NCBI GenBank assembly: GCA_026120035.1 | Contig: JALRME010000021.1 | Coordinates: 372,001 to 436,000 of the forward strand | Direction of reading: 5' to 3' | DNA: 64,000 nt | Origin: Coleophoma eucalyptorum | Lineage: Eukaryota > Ascomycota > Leotiomycetes > Helotiales > Dermateaceae | Shown here: in pieces, positions 14,069 to 25,039 of the stretch | Layout: each line of letters opens with the position of its first letter | How positions within the stretch are numbered: the stretch's first letter is position 1 | Notes under the pieces: model-generated | What the model was told of the DNA's origin: nothing | What the model saw: only the letters and a program-made list of their open reading frames with translations | Databases searched by the model: none | Made by a program: the position numbers and the translations under genes

Positions 14069-15427
14069 TTTGAAGGGTCAATGGGTGGAATGAGCTCTTG
14101 GATTGGGTTGGGTTCGCCGGCGCGTTTTAGGAAGGCAAAGTATAGGGACAGTATAGGGAATTGGTTCCAAGACCGAAGTTCGAACTCAGCCGTGGAGGGG
14201 TAGATAGGTAGAATAAAAAAGTAGCGACGAAGAGAGGATGGAGAGAGAGGTGAGTGGAGATGTGGAGGGGAGCAGAACAAATAATAATAAATTTGAATGG
14301 AGCAGCACTGCGGAAAGAACGGTCCCTAGTAGTATGCTGACCATTGTGTTGACGGGCATGGTAGCACGGAGAGCTTTCCTCTTCCCACACTTCTCCACCC
14401 AACGCGCTGGACCACAGCCGTGGATATCCTCGCGTGGACAAGGCTGTAATGCGGGGTCCCGTGGAGAGAGGATGGGCCAATCAAAAGGCCCGGAATTGCA
14501 AGAGACCCGGGAGTGGACAGTCCGTGGCACGACTGGTACGTCCATCTGCAGCGCATCAGCTTAAGGCTCAAGCCGCTTCAGCCGTGCAGGCCGAAGTAAA
14601 GTCGGTCGCTTGTCTGTCATACGGTACGAATCCACGAGTTCCGTACAGCGAAGTCCCAGTCATGCCAGTCTCGCGGCCACGCATGATGCCTTAGTCAGCT
14701 TCCGCTTCCGACATTCGTTCTCCAAGGAGGGTCGGAACATCCGCTCTGCGCATTACGCTGCGGCTTACCAAACATCCCTCAACCTTATGGGACATGGAAC
14801 CTACGGCAGTTGCTGCAAACTCACGGCGTCCGCCCTCGTGACGCTTGCACCCTCAGCACTCGCTGCTGTTCGCGGCGTAGTTTCCGCTTCCTGTTGGCCC
14901 CTTCGCAGGGCGATTGGGACAAGGGTGGTCTCTGACATCAGGTCGCCAATTCTCGCCCTGAACTCGCCTCGGGTGGTGGTGACTTTGCCTTTTGCTTTTG
15001 CGCACCGGCTGGCTCTTCTAGCCCTTCTGGCCCTCTCTCCAGCTCTCGCCCGTCGGTCGGCGTCCAATGAGCCCTCCCAGCTGCTGGGCAAGCCAGTCAG
15101 ACCTGTCGATCCGGTCCCGAGGATCGGATGGGAGGAGAGCTCGGCCGAGTTGCTAAGCTCCAAGCACTTACACTTGACGGTTTGTTGCCGAATACAAGAT
15201 GTCCACTCCATTGTGGAGAAGGCTGACCATCATCACATTAACTTATTTTATGACTTCTGGCTTTCTCTTTCTTCTTCTACAAGTGCCCTCCCTTCCTCCT
15301 GACTCGTAAGATCTTCTCCCTCCTTGCCCAATACCCCAGACGCACGAGCAAACCTGCCGTCCGTTCTGCTCCTTCCCTACCCTCCCTACCCTCCCTATCC
15401 TTTGCTTGTTGGCCCTTCTTCTTTTCA
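14069..15427. promoter_or_regulatory. Divergent promoter region between the dioxygenase and the CoA-transferase
   Basis: The two genes start on opposite strands 1.36 kb apart. CCAAT motifs are visible near 14477 and 15065. Several CGG/CCG half-sites that Zn2Cys6 proteins bind are present, for example an ACGG...CCGT inverted pair at 14620-14644. Pyrimidine-rich leader sequence precedes the rightward start (about 15285-15425). A 230-codon open frame at 14610-15302 has no recognisable domain and is probably not a gene. Joint control of the two flanking genes by the nearby activator is inference. Confidence 0.55.
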
Positions 15428-17537
15428 ATGGGTTCAGTCGCCAATCCCACGCCTTCCTATTCTCCACTGGAGGAAACCCAGCGTATTTTCGACCTGCTAT
15501 GCAGTCAAGCTGAGGATCTTGGTCTTCCGGCCAACCTGGCTGAGATCAAGAAGAATGTCCGATTTGAGTCGGATTTCAACCGTATATATTTTCCTATCCC
15601 TCTCAAAGAGACCGAAACAGCTTCGGCCTTGAAAGGTGTGGAAGGATGTGTTGCAGCAGCCCTTGCCGAATTGAAGACCGGGCAGAAAGACCGTAAAATT
15701 ACTGTCAACTTGGAAAAGGCTACCTCGTTTCTGTTCCAAGCATATCTGGCGACGGTTGGCGGTTTAGGGAAACTGGATAAAGATGTTAGATCTAAATTGA
15801 AGGGTGTGTATTTTCCAGCGTCTGTTGTCCTCGGGGTGAGGTTCTGACAAATGAACAGACACCGATCTTCTCCAAGCTCAGTCAAACCCATACCGACGTA
15901 TGTCCGCCAATCTCTATGAGGCCAAAGATCCAGGAGCTTACTACCATATCCATGGCTCACTGGAAGCATCAACCACCCTCAAAATGATTGGTCTGGAGCC
16001 ATTCCGACCAGAACTCAAGGAGCATGATGAGATTGTTGGTGCAATTGAGCCAGCAGTGAAGAACTTCACTGTTCAAGAATTAGAGACACTGAATGCCAAG
16101 AATAGACAAGCCGGTGTCCCAGCACTAAAGCATGAAGAATTTAAGAAGACACCACATGTAAGAGAATCTGGGTGCTTGTATTTAGGACACAAATTGATGA
16201 ACAACAGGGACAAGCCAATATCAATCGCCCATCCTGGCAACTAAAGCAGCTCGAGAGCACCACACCACCCACACCACTCCCAACCAGCACATCTTCCACG
16301 CCCAGGATCCTAGACGGTATTAAGGTCCTCGAACTGTGTCGTATCATTGCGGGGCCAACCATCACTCGCATCCTTGGCGAGTACGGCGCCACGGTACTCA
16401 AAGTTACCGCACCGAACCTTAGCGACGTACCTTTCTTCCAAGTTGACGGCAACATGGGTAAGCACGCTACCGAGCTCGACCTGAAGTCGCCCGAAGGCAA
16501 GAAGATTTTTGAGGAGCTGTTGCAAGACGTCGATATTGTTGTTGATGGCTATAGACCTGGTGCACTAGACAAGTTGGGGTATGGAGCTCAGGCGCTTGCT
16601 AAGCTGGGCGAAAAGAGAGGGAAGGGAATTGTGTATGTCAATGAGAATTGCTTTGGCTATGAGGGTGAATGGGCTGGGAGACCAGGCTGGCAGCAAATTG
16701 CGGATTGCGTAAGTCTTTATATTTCGTTTCCCTTGTCGTTGCGTACAAGTTGTGGGAGAGGTATCTCCGGACTTAACCTATGTCGAGCTACTGTTTAGCA
16801 GGTAGCTGGCCAATAACTATAGAAGCAAGTGCTTCTTGAAATTGTGCCAGGAAGCAGCTCTCCAGTGGAAGCGAGCTCTGGTATCCTGAATCATAGAGAT
16901 TATTGATCTCAAGATCGAAGCAAGGTAGAAAGCCAGATTCGCCTCAAAATTTACGATCACAACCAAGCACCCTCAACCAAAGATTTCTGAAGCAGAATAC
17001 TAATTCACTCCATAGGTAAGCGGCGTAGCCTGGGCCCAAGGCCAATTCATGAGCCTCTCGGAACCCCTCGTGCCCCCCTTCCCAATCAGTGACTACGGCA
17101 CCGGCTGCATGGGAGCCATAACAGCCCTCTCGGGACTGTACCAGCGCACAGTACGCGGCGGATCCTACCATGGACTCGCCTCCCTCCTCCAATACGATCT
17201 CCTCCTCTTCACCGCAGGGCTATACCCGCCTGAAATCCAATCACACCTACGCTCCACGTTTACCCCCGAGTTCGCGGCGCTGCGCCATTCACATTCCGTG
17301 GATCAGATTTCCAAGACGGCACTGGTGATGATGCAGGGACTGTACCCAGAGTTGTTTGACCGGGAGAAGTACTGTGAGGATTGGTGGAGTAAGGGATATG
17401 GGGAGGTGACGAGTGTGGTTAAGCCCGTGGTTGAGATCGAGGGATGTGAGATTGGGTGGGTCAGGGGCAGCAGACCGAATGGGTCTGACGCACCGAGTTG
17501 GGACTTTGTGATGGATGAGAAGGAGAAGCCATGTTGA
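15428..17537 (+). CDS. Family III (CaiB/BaiF) CoA-transferase, 565 aa
   Basis: Exons 15428-15803, 15859-16157, 16208-16708 and 17016-17537 join in frame to 565 residues. The protein has the two-part layout of fungal CaiB/BaiF proteins: a diverged N-terminal half (about 1-245) and a C-terminal half beginning RILDGIKVLELCRIIAGPT, followed by ILGEYGATVLKV (CoA-binding fold) and DIVVDGYRPGALDKLG. The expected catalytic Asp is Asp418 in SDYGTGCMGA. Family members form a mixed anhydride on this Asp and move CoA between carboxylic acids. Acceptor and donor acids are unknown. Next to a ring-cleavage dioxygenase it may activate a cleavage product or an aromatic side-chain acid; this is inference. Intron 3 (16709-17015, 307 bp) is far longer than the others and looks compound. 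Confidence 0.92.
16709..17015 (+). other. Compound (stacked) intron within the CoA-transferase gene
   Basis: The whole interval must be removed to keep the conserved reading IADC/VSGVAWAQG. Inside it, 16709-16801 is by itself a complete intron (GTAAGT start, TTAAC branch-like site near 16773, TTTAGCAG end). It is followed at once by GTAGCT, which starts a second 214 bp unit ending CATAG at 17015. Splicing only at 16801 leads to a stop four codons later. Confidence 0.55.
16811..16830 (+). repeat. Dispersed 20-mer, copy 1 (second copy at 39145-39164)
   Basis: The string caataactatagaagcaagt occurs here inside the compound intron and again, identically and in the same orientation, at 39145-39164 in an AT-rich intergenic stretch. 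Flanks diverge at both ends apart from a GC pair on the left. An exact 20-base match is not expected by chance in 64 kb. Confidence 0.6.
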
Positions 17538-18191
17538 TGAATGAGATGTTGTGGCATAGGGATTGGGAGGAGAGGAAGAGTTGGGATGGAGGCAGGCTGG
17601 TGTGATTTTGCATACCCCATTTAGCTGCGGTAATTCGCTTATTAAGAGCTGGGCTGGATTATAGAGCTGAGATAGCTCAGAAAACGAATTAGAGTAACGT
17701 CTGTCCCTACCTCCCGAGATGCACCGTGTCGCGGGACGAATTTATAGTTTTGGAATCATAAGTTTTTTCTTGGCAAGCCTACGAAGGTATTATTAACATA
17801 TCACTTTCTTCAACCATTTCTCCCTAAGAAGACCGCTCAGTAATAAGAAAAAAGACTGGTTGAATATGCTATCGATCATTCCAATCACGGCCCCTGATCG
17901 CCGCTTCGGCTATTCCTCCCTCCCTGCTTCGTCGCGACTATCAAAGTCCCTTTAAAGATTCGGAGCACTTAAGAGAAGGTTCTATTACGGAAGAACATAG
18001 CTCCAAGTTTTAAAGGCAATTAAAGACGAAAAATAATACAGTCCGGTAGTTGCTCTGGCGTAAGGAGAAGGGATAAACGCCATATGTTTTAGCTTTAGGA
18101 TTTAGTACTTATTCATGTGTGCATTGGCCTGGTTACAATATACTCTATAAATCCGCGCTTGATATATTTTACTTAATAACTAGGGTTTTTG
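17538..18191. other. Intergenic, AT-rich, nothing identified
   Basis: The 3' flank of the CoA-transferase gene passes into AT-rich sequence without a usable frame. A short GC-richer patch at about 17885-17945 is embedded in it. No known element was recognised. Confidence 0.5.
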
Positions 18192-18690
18192 TTATGAGAA
18201 ATCGCAATTTACCGGTGGATTTTTCACCACAGTTTGGTGCTGGAGTATGACAATGGCATCACGCATATTGCGGAGTTTTGGCAGATACATCAAAGGTTTC
18301 TTGATCGAAACCGAGAGAAAACGGCGTTGCAATTTCGTTACGTAGCGTACTAGTGAATCATTACTATGGCATTTCGCTGGGTCAAGGCGTTGGTTCAAGA
18401 GCTCAAGCTGGGCAGAGGTTAAAGCTGCATCCATGACCAGGCGGCTCTGGAAATTGCTGTAGCTGGCTGGAAGACCGGTCTCCTGCTGTTGAATATGCAC
18501 AGAGTAGGCTACTATCGCTGCTAGAAATCTATGCCGTATAGGAGAGTTAACAATACAGGTGTCTTGAATTTCCTTTTGCGGTAGGCCATATGAGGTAAAC
18601 CTGACGGGTATCTAATGGGAAAGGTTTCAGTATTTGAGAACTCAATTGCTCAATGTTTAGCACATCATCCATATTGAATGCCTCGAACTT
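18192..18690 (-). pseudogene. Decayed protein-coding relic, family not recognised
   Basis: On the minus strand one frame is open from about 18605 to 18192 (over 120 codons, no ATG) and reads as ordinary globular protein. A second frame, starting with an ATG at 18672 and stopping at 18547, is also protein-like (FPLDTRQVYLIWP) and overlaps it. They look like two halves of one gene split by a frameshift near 18550. Flanking sequence is AT-rich and stop-laden. The parent gene cannot be named; a transposon or RIP-damaged duplicate are both possible. Confidence 0.35.
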
Positions 18691-19015
18691 TGAAAGCGCT
18701 TAATAATTTCATCTGCCTTGAAGTTCCCGTGCATGGCCGTACCCAATGTCGTCGGCCTACTGAGATAAGTGGATAATATTAATTCTTCTTCAAATTTTAA
18801 AGGTCAAGGTATAAACTAAATATGGCAAAGGACAGAATATGGGTGTATTGTCTTTCTCTATAATGGTTGTGGCGGACAGAATCCCAGCTCAAAATCATTT
18901 AAATACAATATATCCTAACCCAGGCTAGCCCATGAATTGTATACAATTCCCCTCCACACTAACAATTTGATATGCAATTCTAACTTTCATAACAAAGGTT
19001 AGATATTTACTATCC
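18691..19015. other. Intergenic, AT-rich
   Basis: Nothing recognised. It includes the 3' flank of the leftward hydratase-like gene. Confidence 0.5.
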
Positions 19016-20080
19016 TCAAGTGAAATGAATAATCTCAAGGATGCCAAAGCCATCAAGTTGCTTTCCAAACATATTTACCTCGAACTCCGTGAATCCTTCG
19101 TAGCCACCAGGTTCACCTCCCGTGATATTCTGCCATTCTTGATTCGCACTGATACTCTTCACATCTATAGACCCCCATTGTTCAAAATCAAGACGGTATT
19201 CCAAGGCGTAGGTGACGTTGGTGACTGATGAAGTAAAGGTATTATTCGGACTAGGGTAGAAATTGAATGGTAATAGTAAGGAACTACCATTTTCCAGTCG
19301 GAAAGTTGCGAAGCGGTGGAAATTATTCTGGCCATAATCATCAATAGCCCATTTGCTTGCTCGGATAGAAGTGTTAGGCACGACGAGATTGAGCCAGGTA
19401 TAGTTTCCGTTTGTGACCGAGCCATTTCCCCATTGTCGACCGTACCAAGTAAAGGAATTTGTAGTGTCCACTGTCAACGCAGTTCCATTGACCTGGATGG
19501 TGCCGGAAGTCTTTGCTGATGGTGACGCCCACTCGCCGCAAGCCTCTCCACCAAGAGAAAAATAGCCGCTACCGCCGTTATAGAGTACTGATGTCGAAGC
19601 CTCAAATGTCAAGTTGTACCGAATCTCATCATAATCGCTGTAGGTGCGCATCACCGATACGCTGTCGTTTGAGATTCCCTCGATCCCTGTATCTGCTGCT
19701 ACCGCCGAGATGCGTCCATCAACCTCGAGAGAGACGGGATAAGGTGCTGCCAAGAGTAGAGTCTTGTGGTAGTCTCTCGTAGTAACGTCGATAATGGAGG
19801 ATCCAGCGGATGCGACTGGCCCCCCTACATAAAGAGGATGGTTTATGATGACATACTGGTGCCCACTCGAGGCAGTAACGAAAGAACACGTCCAGAAGGA
19901 ATTAGAGACACCCGAGTAGAATTGAGACTCTGCAACATCGTAAAGAACCGGTAATGAAGCCTGTATATGGTGTTAGTCTTAAAACCTGTGAACTTGGGTA
20001 ATTATAATTACGGGAATGAAGTCCTTGTTTTTCTCAGGAGAGAAATTGTAGGTTGCCGCAAGCGCCACTGTAGGTAGCAT
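19016..20080 (-). CDS. Kievitone hydratase / CrtC (hydroxyneurosporene synthase)-like secreted-type protein, 337 aa
   Basis: Exons 20080-20012 and 19960-19016 give 337 residues. Conserved features of the fungal kievitone hydratase-like family are visible: SFWTCSFVTASSGHQYV near residue 45, GGEACGEWASP, SFTWYGRQWGNG, and a C-terminal TYALEYRLDFEQWGSI segment. It shares the CrtC/AttH beta-barrel fold; the named member hydrates and so detoxifies the bean phytoalexin kievitone. Many N-glycosylation sequons (NLT, NGT, NGS, NYT, NTS and others) suggest passage through the secretory pathway. The chosen ATG gives only a nine-residue hydrophobic start (MLPTVALAA), short for a signal peptide. The frame upstream stays open for about 28 codons to a TGA but has no ATG, so the true N-terminus may be on another exon. 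Natural substrate unknown. Confidence 0.85.
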
Positions 20081-20808
20081 CTGGCAATTATAACCTCGCG
20101 TCTTTCCATGAGGGACAAAGTACTCAATGGCTCATGTTCCGTCCTCCGAATCCACATCAATTTTGAAGCTGGATTACTGTGACTACTTTGAAAGGAGCCT
20201 ATCTATACATAGACTAGTAACCTAGGTGCCGATCTCATTATCTTTAGCAAAATTGACCTGAAAAAGGCTGTTCATTCAAAGATCTCAGCTTCCCAGGGAT
20301 CATTGGGGCAACCGCGGCCACATGTAACTCTGCATCCGTAAGTAGTGGACTTAGTTCATCCATGCCCGGATCGAAATCTAGACGTATCGTAAAGGATATC
20401 GGCTTTCATTCGGCAAGAAAAACATGCTAAGATTTACAATATTGCAATCAACTGTAATAAGTCCTGATCCATGTCCCGAAGCGCTTTGCCGTTTTGACGA
20501 TAGGAGTTTTAGCACAGCCACAAAGTTGTGACCTATATTACATACAGTACAGTAGTTAGACGCTTCCCGAAATATTCGGATAAATGTCTTGTCGACGTAA
20601 ACGATCTGTAAGAGAACCAACTACACGAGCTACAGTACTGGCCCGCCAGCCCTGATAGCACTCTTTAGTTTTGACACTCACCACGAATGACGTTTGGGTG
20701 ATTCAGCAAAACTCGTTGGAAGAAACGGCCGCGTAGAACATGAACGCTCCGTCCCAGTCACCCACTCATAGCCAGACCTCTCACCAAGAAAGTTTCACCT
20801 AAGCAGCA
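20081..20808. other. Divergent intergenic region between hydratase-like gene and regulator pseudogene
   Basis: No gene recognised. It lies between two divergent starts and would have served as their shared promoter region. An 80-codon frame on the minus strand at 20378-20620 has no motif. Confidence 0.5.
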
Positions 20809-21980
20809 ATGAAAAAATCTCGCCAAAGATCTCGGAATGGATGCAAGGAGTGCAAAAGGCGCAAGATCAAGGTAGCGAATGTACCTTTCCTAGTCTATAG
20901 AAACTTGTGCTGAATGCTAGGATTCAGTGCGATGAAGTAAAGCCAGTTTGCCATGGATGCAAAAAACATCGCATTAAGTGTTCTTTTGAAACGTCACAGA
21001 TAGCAACCTTGACTCCATCATTCACCAGCGACAATGTCCACCAGTCAACACAGTCAAAGAATCTCATCGATCTCGAGCTTCTCCATCACTGGTACACATC
21101 AACTTCTTCAATCCTTGGCCTCACTTTCCAAAGACAGGTGGAATTCTACTGGGGGGGGGGGGTTGATCAAAGAGGCCCTGAAATGTGGATACCTTTTGCA
21201 TGGTTTTCTTGCCCTGTCTGGCTTCCACCTTGTCAGCCAGCTACAGATACATGCATATAAGGCTGCTGTGCACTCCAGTGCTAGAGCTTATCTTGTGGCT
21301 GCCCGAACCCATCTAGCTCAGTCACTCCACTTACTTCGGGAAGGCCTCTCTGACATAAGTTCAGATAATTGTCATCAGCTATTCATGTGCTCAGCCCTGA
21401 TATTCTTCAGTTCCTCTGCTAGAACTCTAGAGGATGAAGCAGAAATGTCAAATCCAGATCTAGACCAGGATTATAGCAAGATTCTCAAATGGATATACCT
21501 GATCCGCGGCGTTTCTTCTGTACTTTCACCATTATGGAAGAGGTGAAATTAGGGCCTATGAAAGACTTCTTTGGTGACCCACCAAGGCTTGATCACTCAA
21601 ATCAAGGCGAGATTCCAGGTCGATTAGACTTGCTGTCGATGTTTATCTCCTCTTCTTCTACCATCGACTCAGAGGCTTCAAATATCTATATAGAGGCGAT
21701 ATAATTATTGAAAGCTCACTGGCTCAACCATATCGATTCATCATCTACAGCTTTTCCGTGGCCTGTAACAGTATCAGCTGAGTATATAGCCCGGTTACAA
21801 CATCGCTGCCCCGAAGCTCTTCTGGTTCTAGCTTATTTTTGTGCATTTCTTAGTACCACTCACAAGTGGTGGATTGAAAAACTTCCAGCGTATATTATAT
21901 ATGTCATTGAGTTAAGTCTAGATGAAAAATTGGCGCTTTGGATTAAATGGCCCTTAGAAATGATCTCTAATCTAGACTAG
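20809..21980 (+). pseudogene. Zn2Cys6 transcription factor pseudogene (two frameshifts and a stop)
   Basis: The first exon (20809-20871) and the continuation from 20928 encode a complete Zn2Cys6 cluster: Cys12, 15, 22, 29, 32 and 39, split by an intron at 20872-20927. The layout fits short C6 regulators of the sterol-uptake-control (Upc2-like) type of about 390 residues. After IDLELLHHWYT the frame shifts by +1 in a G12 run at 21151-21162, then continues with EALKCGYLLHGFLALSGFHL and other typical helices. It shifts back near 21537 (one base missing) and meets a TAA at 21702-21704 before resuming to a natural-looking end at 21980. One lesion could be a homopolymer sequencing error; three independent ones argue for a real pseudogene. 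Before breakage it probably paired with the divergent hydratase-like gene. Confidence 0.8.
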
Positions 21981-23359
21981 CTTGATTTCTCAGTATTCTC
22001 CAGTCCCTAGCCATATACAGTAGTTATTCTCTTTTGTTATGCTATAATGTATAACTCATTTGCCCTGGAACTCCCCAGTTCCGGGGCCCACTTGGGTTTT
22101 CTGGCCCTCAGGACCGCTATCTCCCTCTCTGCTTTGGCACGCTCTGAGGAATCATGGGACTTGTTCGAGAAGATTGCGTGGCTGCGCCTGGCAGGCACTT
22201 GTACGCATTGTGAATATCGGGAGAAAGGAACTGGAGGAGTAGTTATCAGCCTCTTCTTCTTATAAATGAACTCTATATAGAGAGATCTATACACAGAATG
22301 CTGATCCATTCAACGTTAAAGAAAAGGCTATTCAACAGCTTTTAAACTCTTGACTACAAATGTTGGTCTACCTCTTATCTCAACTATTTAGATGACAGGT
22401 CGAAATGTGAGGTAAAATGTGGATGATTCTTCTAAGTGAATGTGGAGGTGGATGAGGCTCTCTATAAATTCAAGGGGGCGGCGATGACGTGACAATAATT
22501 TTCAGAATCAATAGGTCAGCAGTATTTTGGGGAGGTATATTATTGCAAGCAACGATGTAAGGGATCAATAGAGAGGGTGAGAATTGAGGGTATTGACATT
22601 GGCATTGTAGAAAGAAGGTGAAGGTCTGCCTGGAGGTCTATTTACATGTAGGTGCCTGTCGCGTGATCACATGACCCCTTTCTTTCAACATATAATACAA
22701 CTAAAATGAAAATAAATAGAAATTTTAATGTGTTCACAGATTTGAAGTCGCTTGAACTCGAAGTACCTACGATTTGTCTCGTTACAAGGTGCGTCTCGGG
22801 ACGCAGTGATGGACCTTAGAGTTCTCTATCATAAACGATTTACTTTCTCTCTCTTAGGTCCTTCGTTTTCAAAACGCTTCTTTTCATCATGTTCTTTGCA
22901 AATTACAACTCAGTCTACGGCAGAGCAGAAAAGAAGAGAAAAAAAACCAGAAAATTGAACAGATTAGAATCCAACAGGCCACAAAATAGCTCAGTATGCA
23001 CTGCTCTTGAGCACGGTGTAGCGATGCTTCCACCTCGCTAGGGTGAACATTTTAATAAACGACCAGGCCCGCCTCCCGTCAGAACTACTTTCTAGAAGGT
23101 GTCGTGAAGTTCTAAAGAAGAAGAAACCGAGAACAGCATATTCGAAGTCATATCAGTGCCTTTCTTTCGCCAATCCTAGTATTCCCGAACGCCTCCCATG
23201 CAATAAAATTCCTTGTCAAAAGCTGACAATGAAGAGAGAAAGAAACGCTCCCCGCCTTCCAGTTCCAAATCAACGCTTGTCTTTCCCATCACGGTAATCC
23301 TCCACAGGTTAACTTCCACGGATCTTGGCTCTGTAGATTCTAACCTCCTTTGATATAGA
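21981..23359. other. Intergenic, no gene supported
   Basis: An island at about 22045-22255 looks GC-richer than its surroundings, has open frames on both strands, and contains the short hairpin GGAACT-CCCC-AGTTCC at 22068-22083. No family was recognised. The remainder is AT-rich and ends in the 3' flank of the RING gene. Confidence 0.45.
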
Positions 23360-25039
23360 CTATTCATTTCGACGATTATTGCCAAAACGGTCTCGGAACC
23401 AGTTCATCGGGCCCCCATTGCCGCTGTTGCCTGACCCTGAACTTCTTCTTGAATGATCACTACCGCTTGTGTTTGTTCTGCGAGGATCTTGTTGGGTATC
23501 ACTCATTTGAGATGGTCGTCGGACTGGTGGGTAAGGTGAGACGTAATCATAAGCTCCTGGCATTGCGGGCGGAGAGGGAGAGCCCGTTGCTCTAGCAGAA
23601 TCGCCACCTACCTGCCATTGTGTCGTAGGTGTCCCTTCTTGAGTCGGCGACAGTCGTCCCCTATCTCGAATTGCCTCTAGTCTTGCCTCATTCCTAGCTT
23701 CATTTCGGCCGCCGGATAAATCACTCAATCGTCGTGAAAACAATCCTCTACGGCTACCTCGCTCACCTCCTGCTCCTGGACTACTTCGACTCGGCCGCCT
23801 ACCTTGTGGCGACGCACTTGCTTCTCCGTCGATGCCTTTTCTGCAGATTGGGCAGGTATTGTGTTCACCCAACCATGCACTGGCACATGCCTCGTGAAAC
23901 CAGTGATTACAAGGCAAACTGACTACTTCGTCACCAATGACAACATCATCCATGCAAACACTACATTCTCCCTTTCCCTCTGGCCCAAGCATCTTCTCGT
24001 CTAAATGCTTCTTCGGCAAAGCCGAAATGGATTCTGCTGATGCTGGACCTGGAGCGTTGGATGTAGGGTGTTGTTCCATCAACTGAGAGACAATTCGATC
24101 AAGCGCTTCTTGGGAGTAGACTGCATCGCCATGGACAGCATTTTGGGGATTGAGAAGTTGAGCTAAGAGGCCTGGAAGACCCATAGGCAGTCCACCATGG
24201 CGTTCTTCTCCCTCAGGTGAGGGAGGTCCCATATTACCGAATAGAGACCCGAGTATTCTGGCAAGTTGGTCAGGACGTGCTGCTATGCTTACGAGGTACA
24301 ACTGACGACCGTTGGGGGAAGGAGGGGGAGCGTACGTAGCTAAATCATCAACCGGCGGACCACCTGGCTGAGGGCCATCCGCATTCCGTGGGTGTAAAGT
24401 GCCAGTTGTAAATGTATATCGCCCTCCCACAACCCTAGGGCCTGTCTCACCACCTAGACGAAACCCACCGCCGCGAATTGCACCACCGCCCGAGAGTGGA
24501 GGAAATATGGAATCTGGACCTGATCGACCGACCTGACCCATCCGTAGGTTGGGGCCCATCAGATTACCAATCATTGTTTGGAAATCATTAATGAGATGTG
24601 CTGGATCATCTTGAGCACCTGGCTGTCGTTGTGGCCGACTTCCTGATCTAATTGTTCGTTGAATGAATACTCCATGTGGTCCGCGGGTGATGTGCTCTTC
24701 AATATCTGCTTCTTCCGGATCGGAGTCGTGGCCCTGCGTGGCCCAAGGGTCATGGTGTCGTAATTCTTCCAGCTCTGGGGGAATATTGGGACTAGGCTCG
24801 GGAAGATGAGGTCGAGGATCGCTCTCAGGGTCAACCTGTGAAGAGGTCAGTTCGTGTTCATGCTAGGAAAGGTGGTGAACAGTTTCAGCAGAACTCACAA
24901 TTTCTGTGATCTCACCCTCACATTCTGGGCATCTCAAGTCATCACCATCCTTGAACCACTCATGTTCGCACTGGTGGCAGAATACAACTTCCCGCGGTCC
25001 AGAAGCATCAAGGTGCATCTGGTTGTGTGAGTCTGCCAT
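23360..25039 (-). CDS. RING-H2 E3 ubiquitin ligase with N-terminal zinc ribbon (RNF126/RNF115-like), 538 aa
   Basis: Two exons, 25039-24899 and 24835-23360, give 538 residues. The N-terminus holds a zinc ribbon with Cys21, Cys24, Cys37 and Cys40 (FCHQCEHEW...RCPEC), as in the ubiquitin-binding zinc_ribbon_9 of RNF126-type ligases. A disordered Gly/Pro-rich middle leads to a RING-H2 finger at about 338-378 (CSVCMDD...CNHWFHEAC...CPICRKG), which recruits E2 enzymes. The C-terminal 155 residues are Ser/Arg/Pro-rich and disordered. The domain order is that of cytosolic quality-control ligases. The frame is open 22 codons further upstream to an ATG at 25105 with a hydrophobic stretch; I prefer MADSHN because it sits just before the zinc ribbon, as in relatives. 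Confidence 0.92.

Noticed and set aside
14610..15302. 230-codon open frame on the plus strand in the divergent promoter
   Set aside because: The composition is biased (Ala/Leu/Ser runs), the minus strand is also open over part of it, no domain is visible, and it occupies the only promoter space of two well-supported genes.
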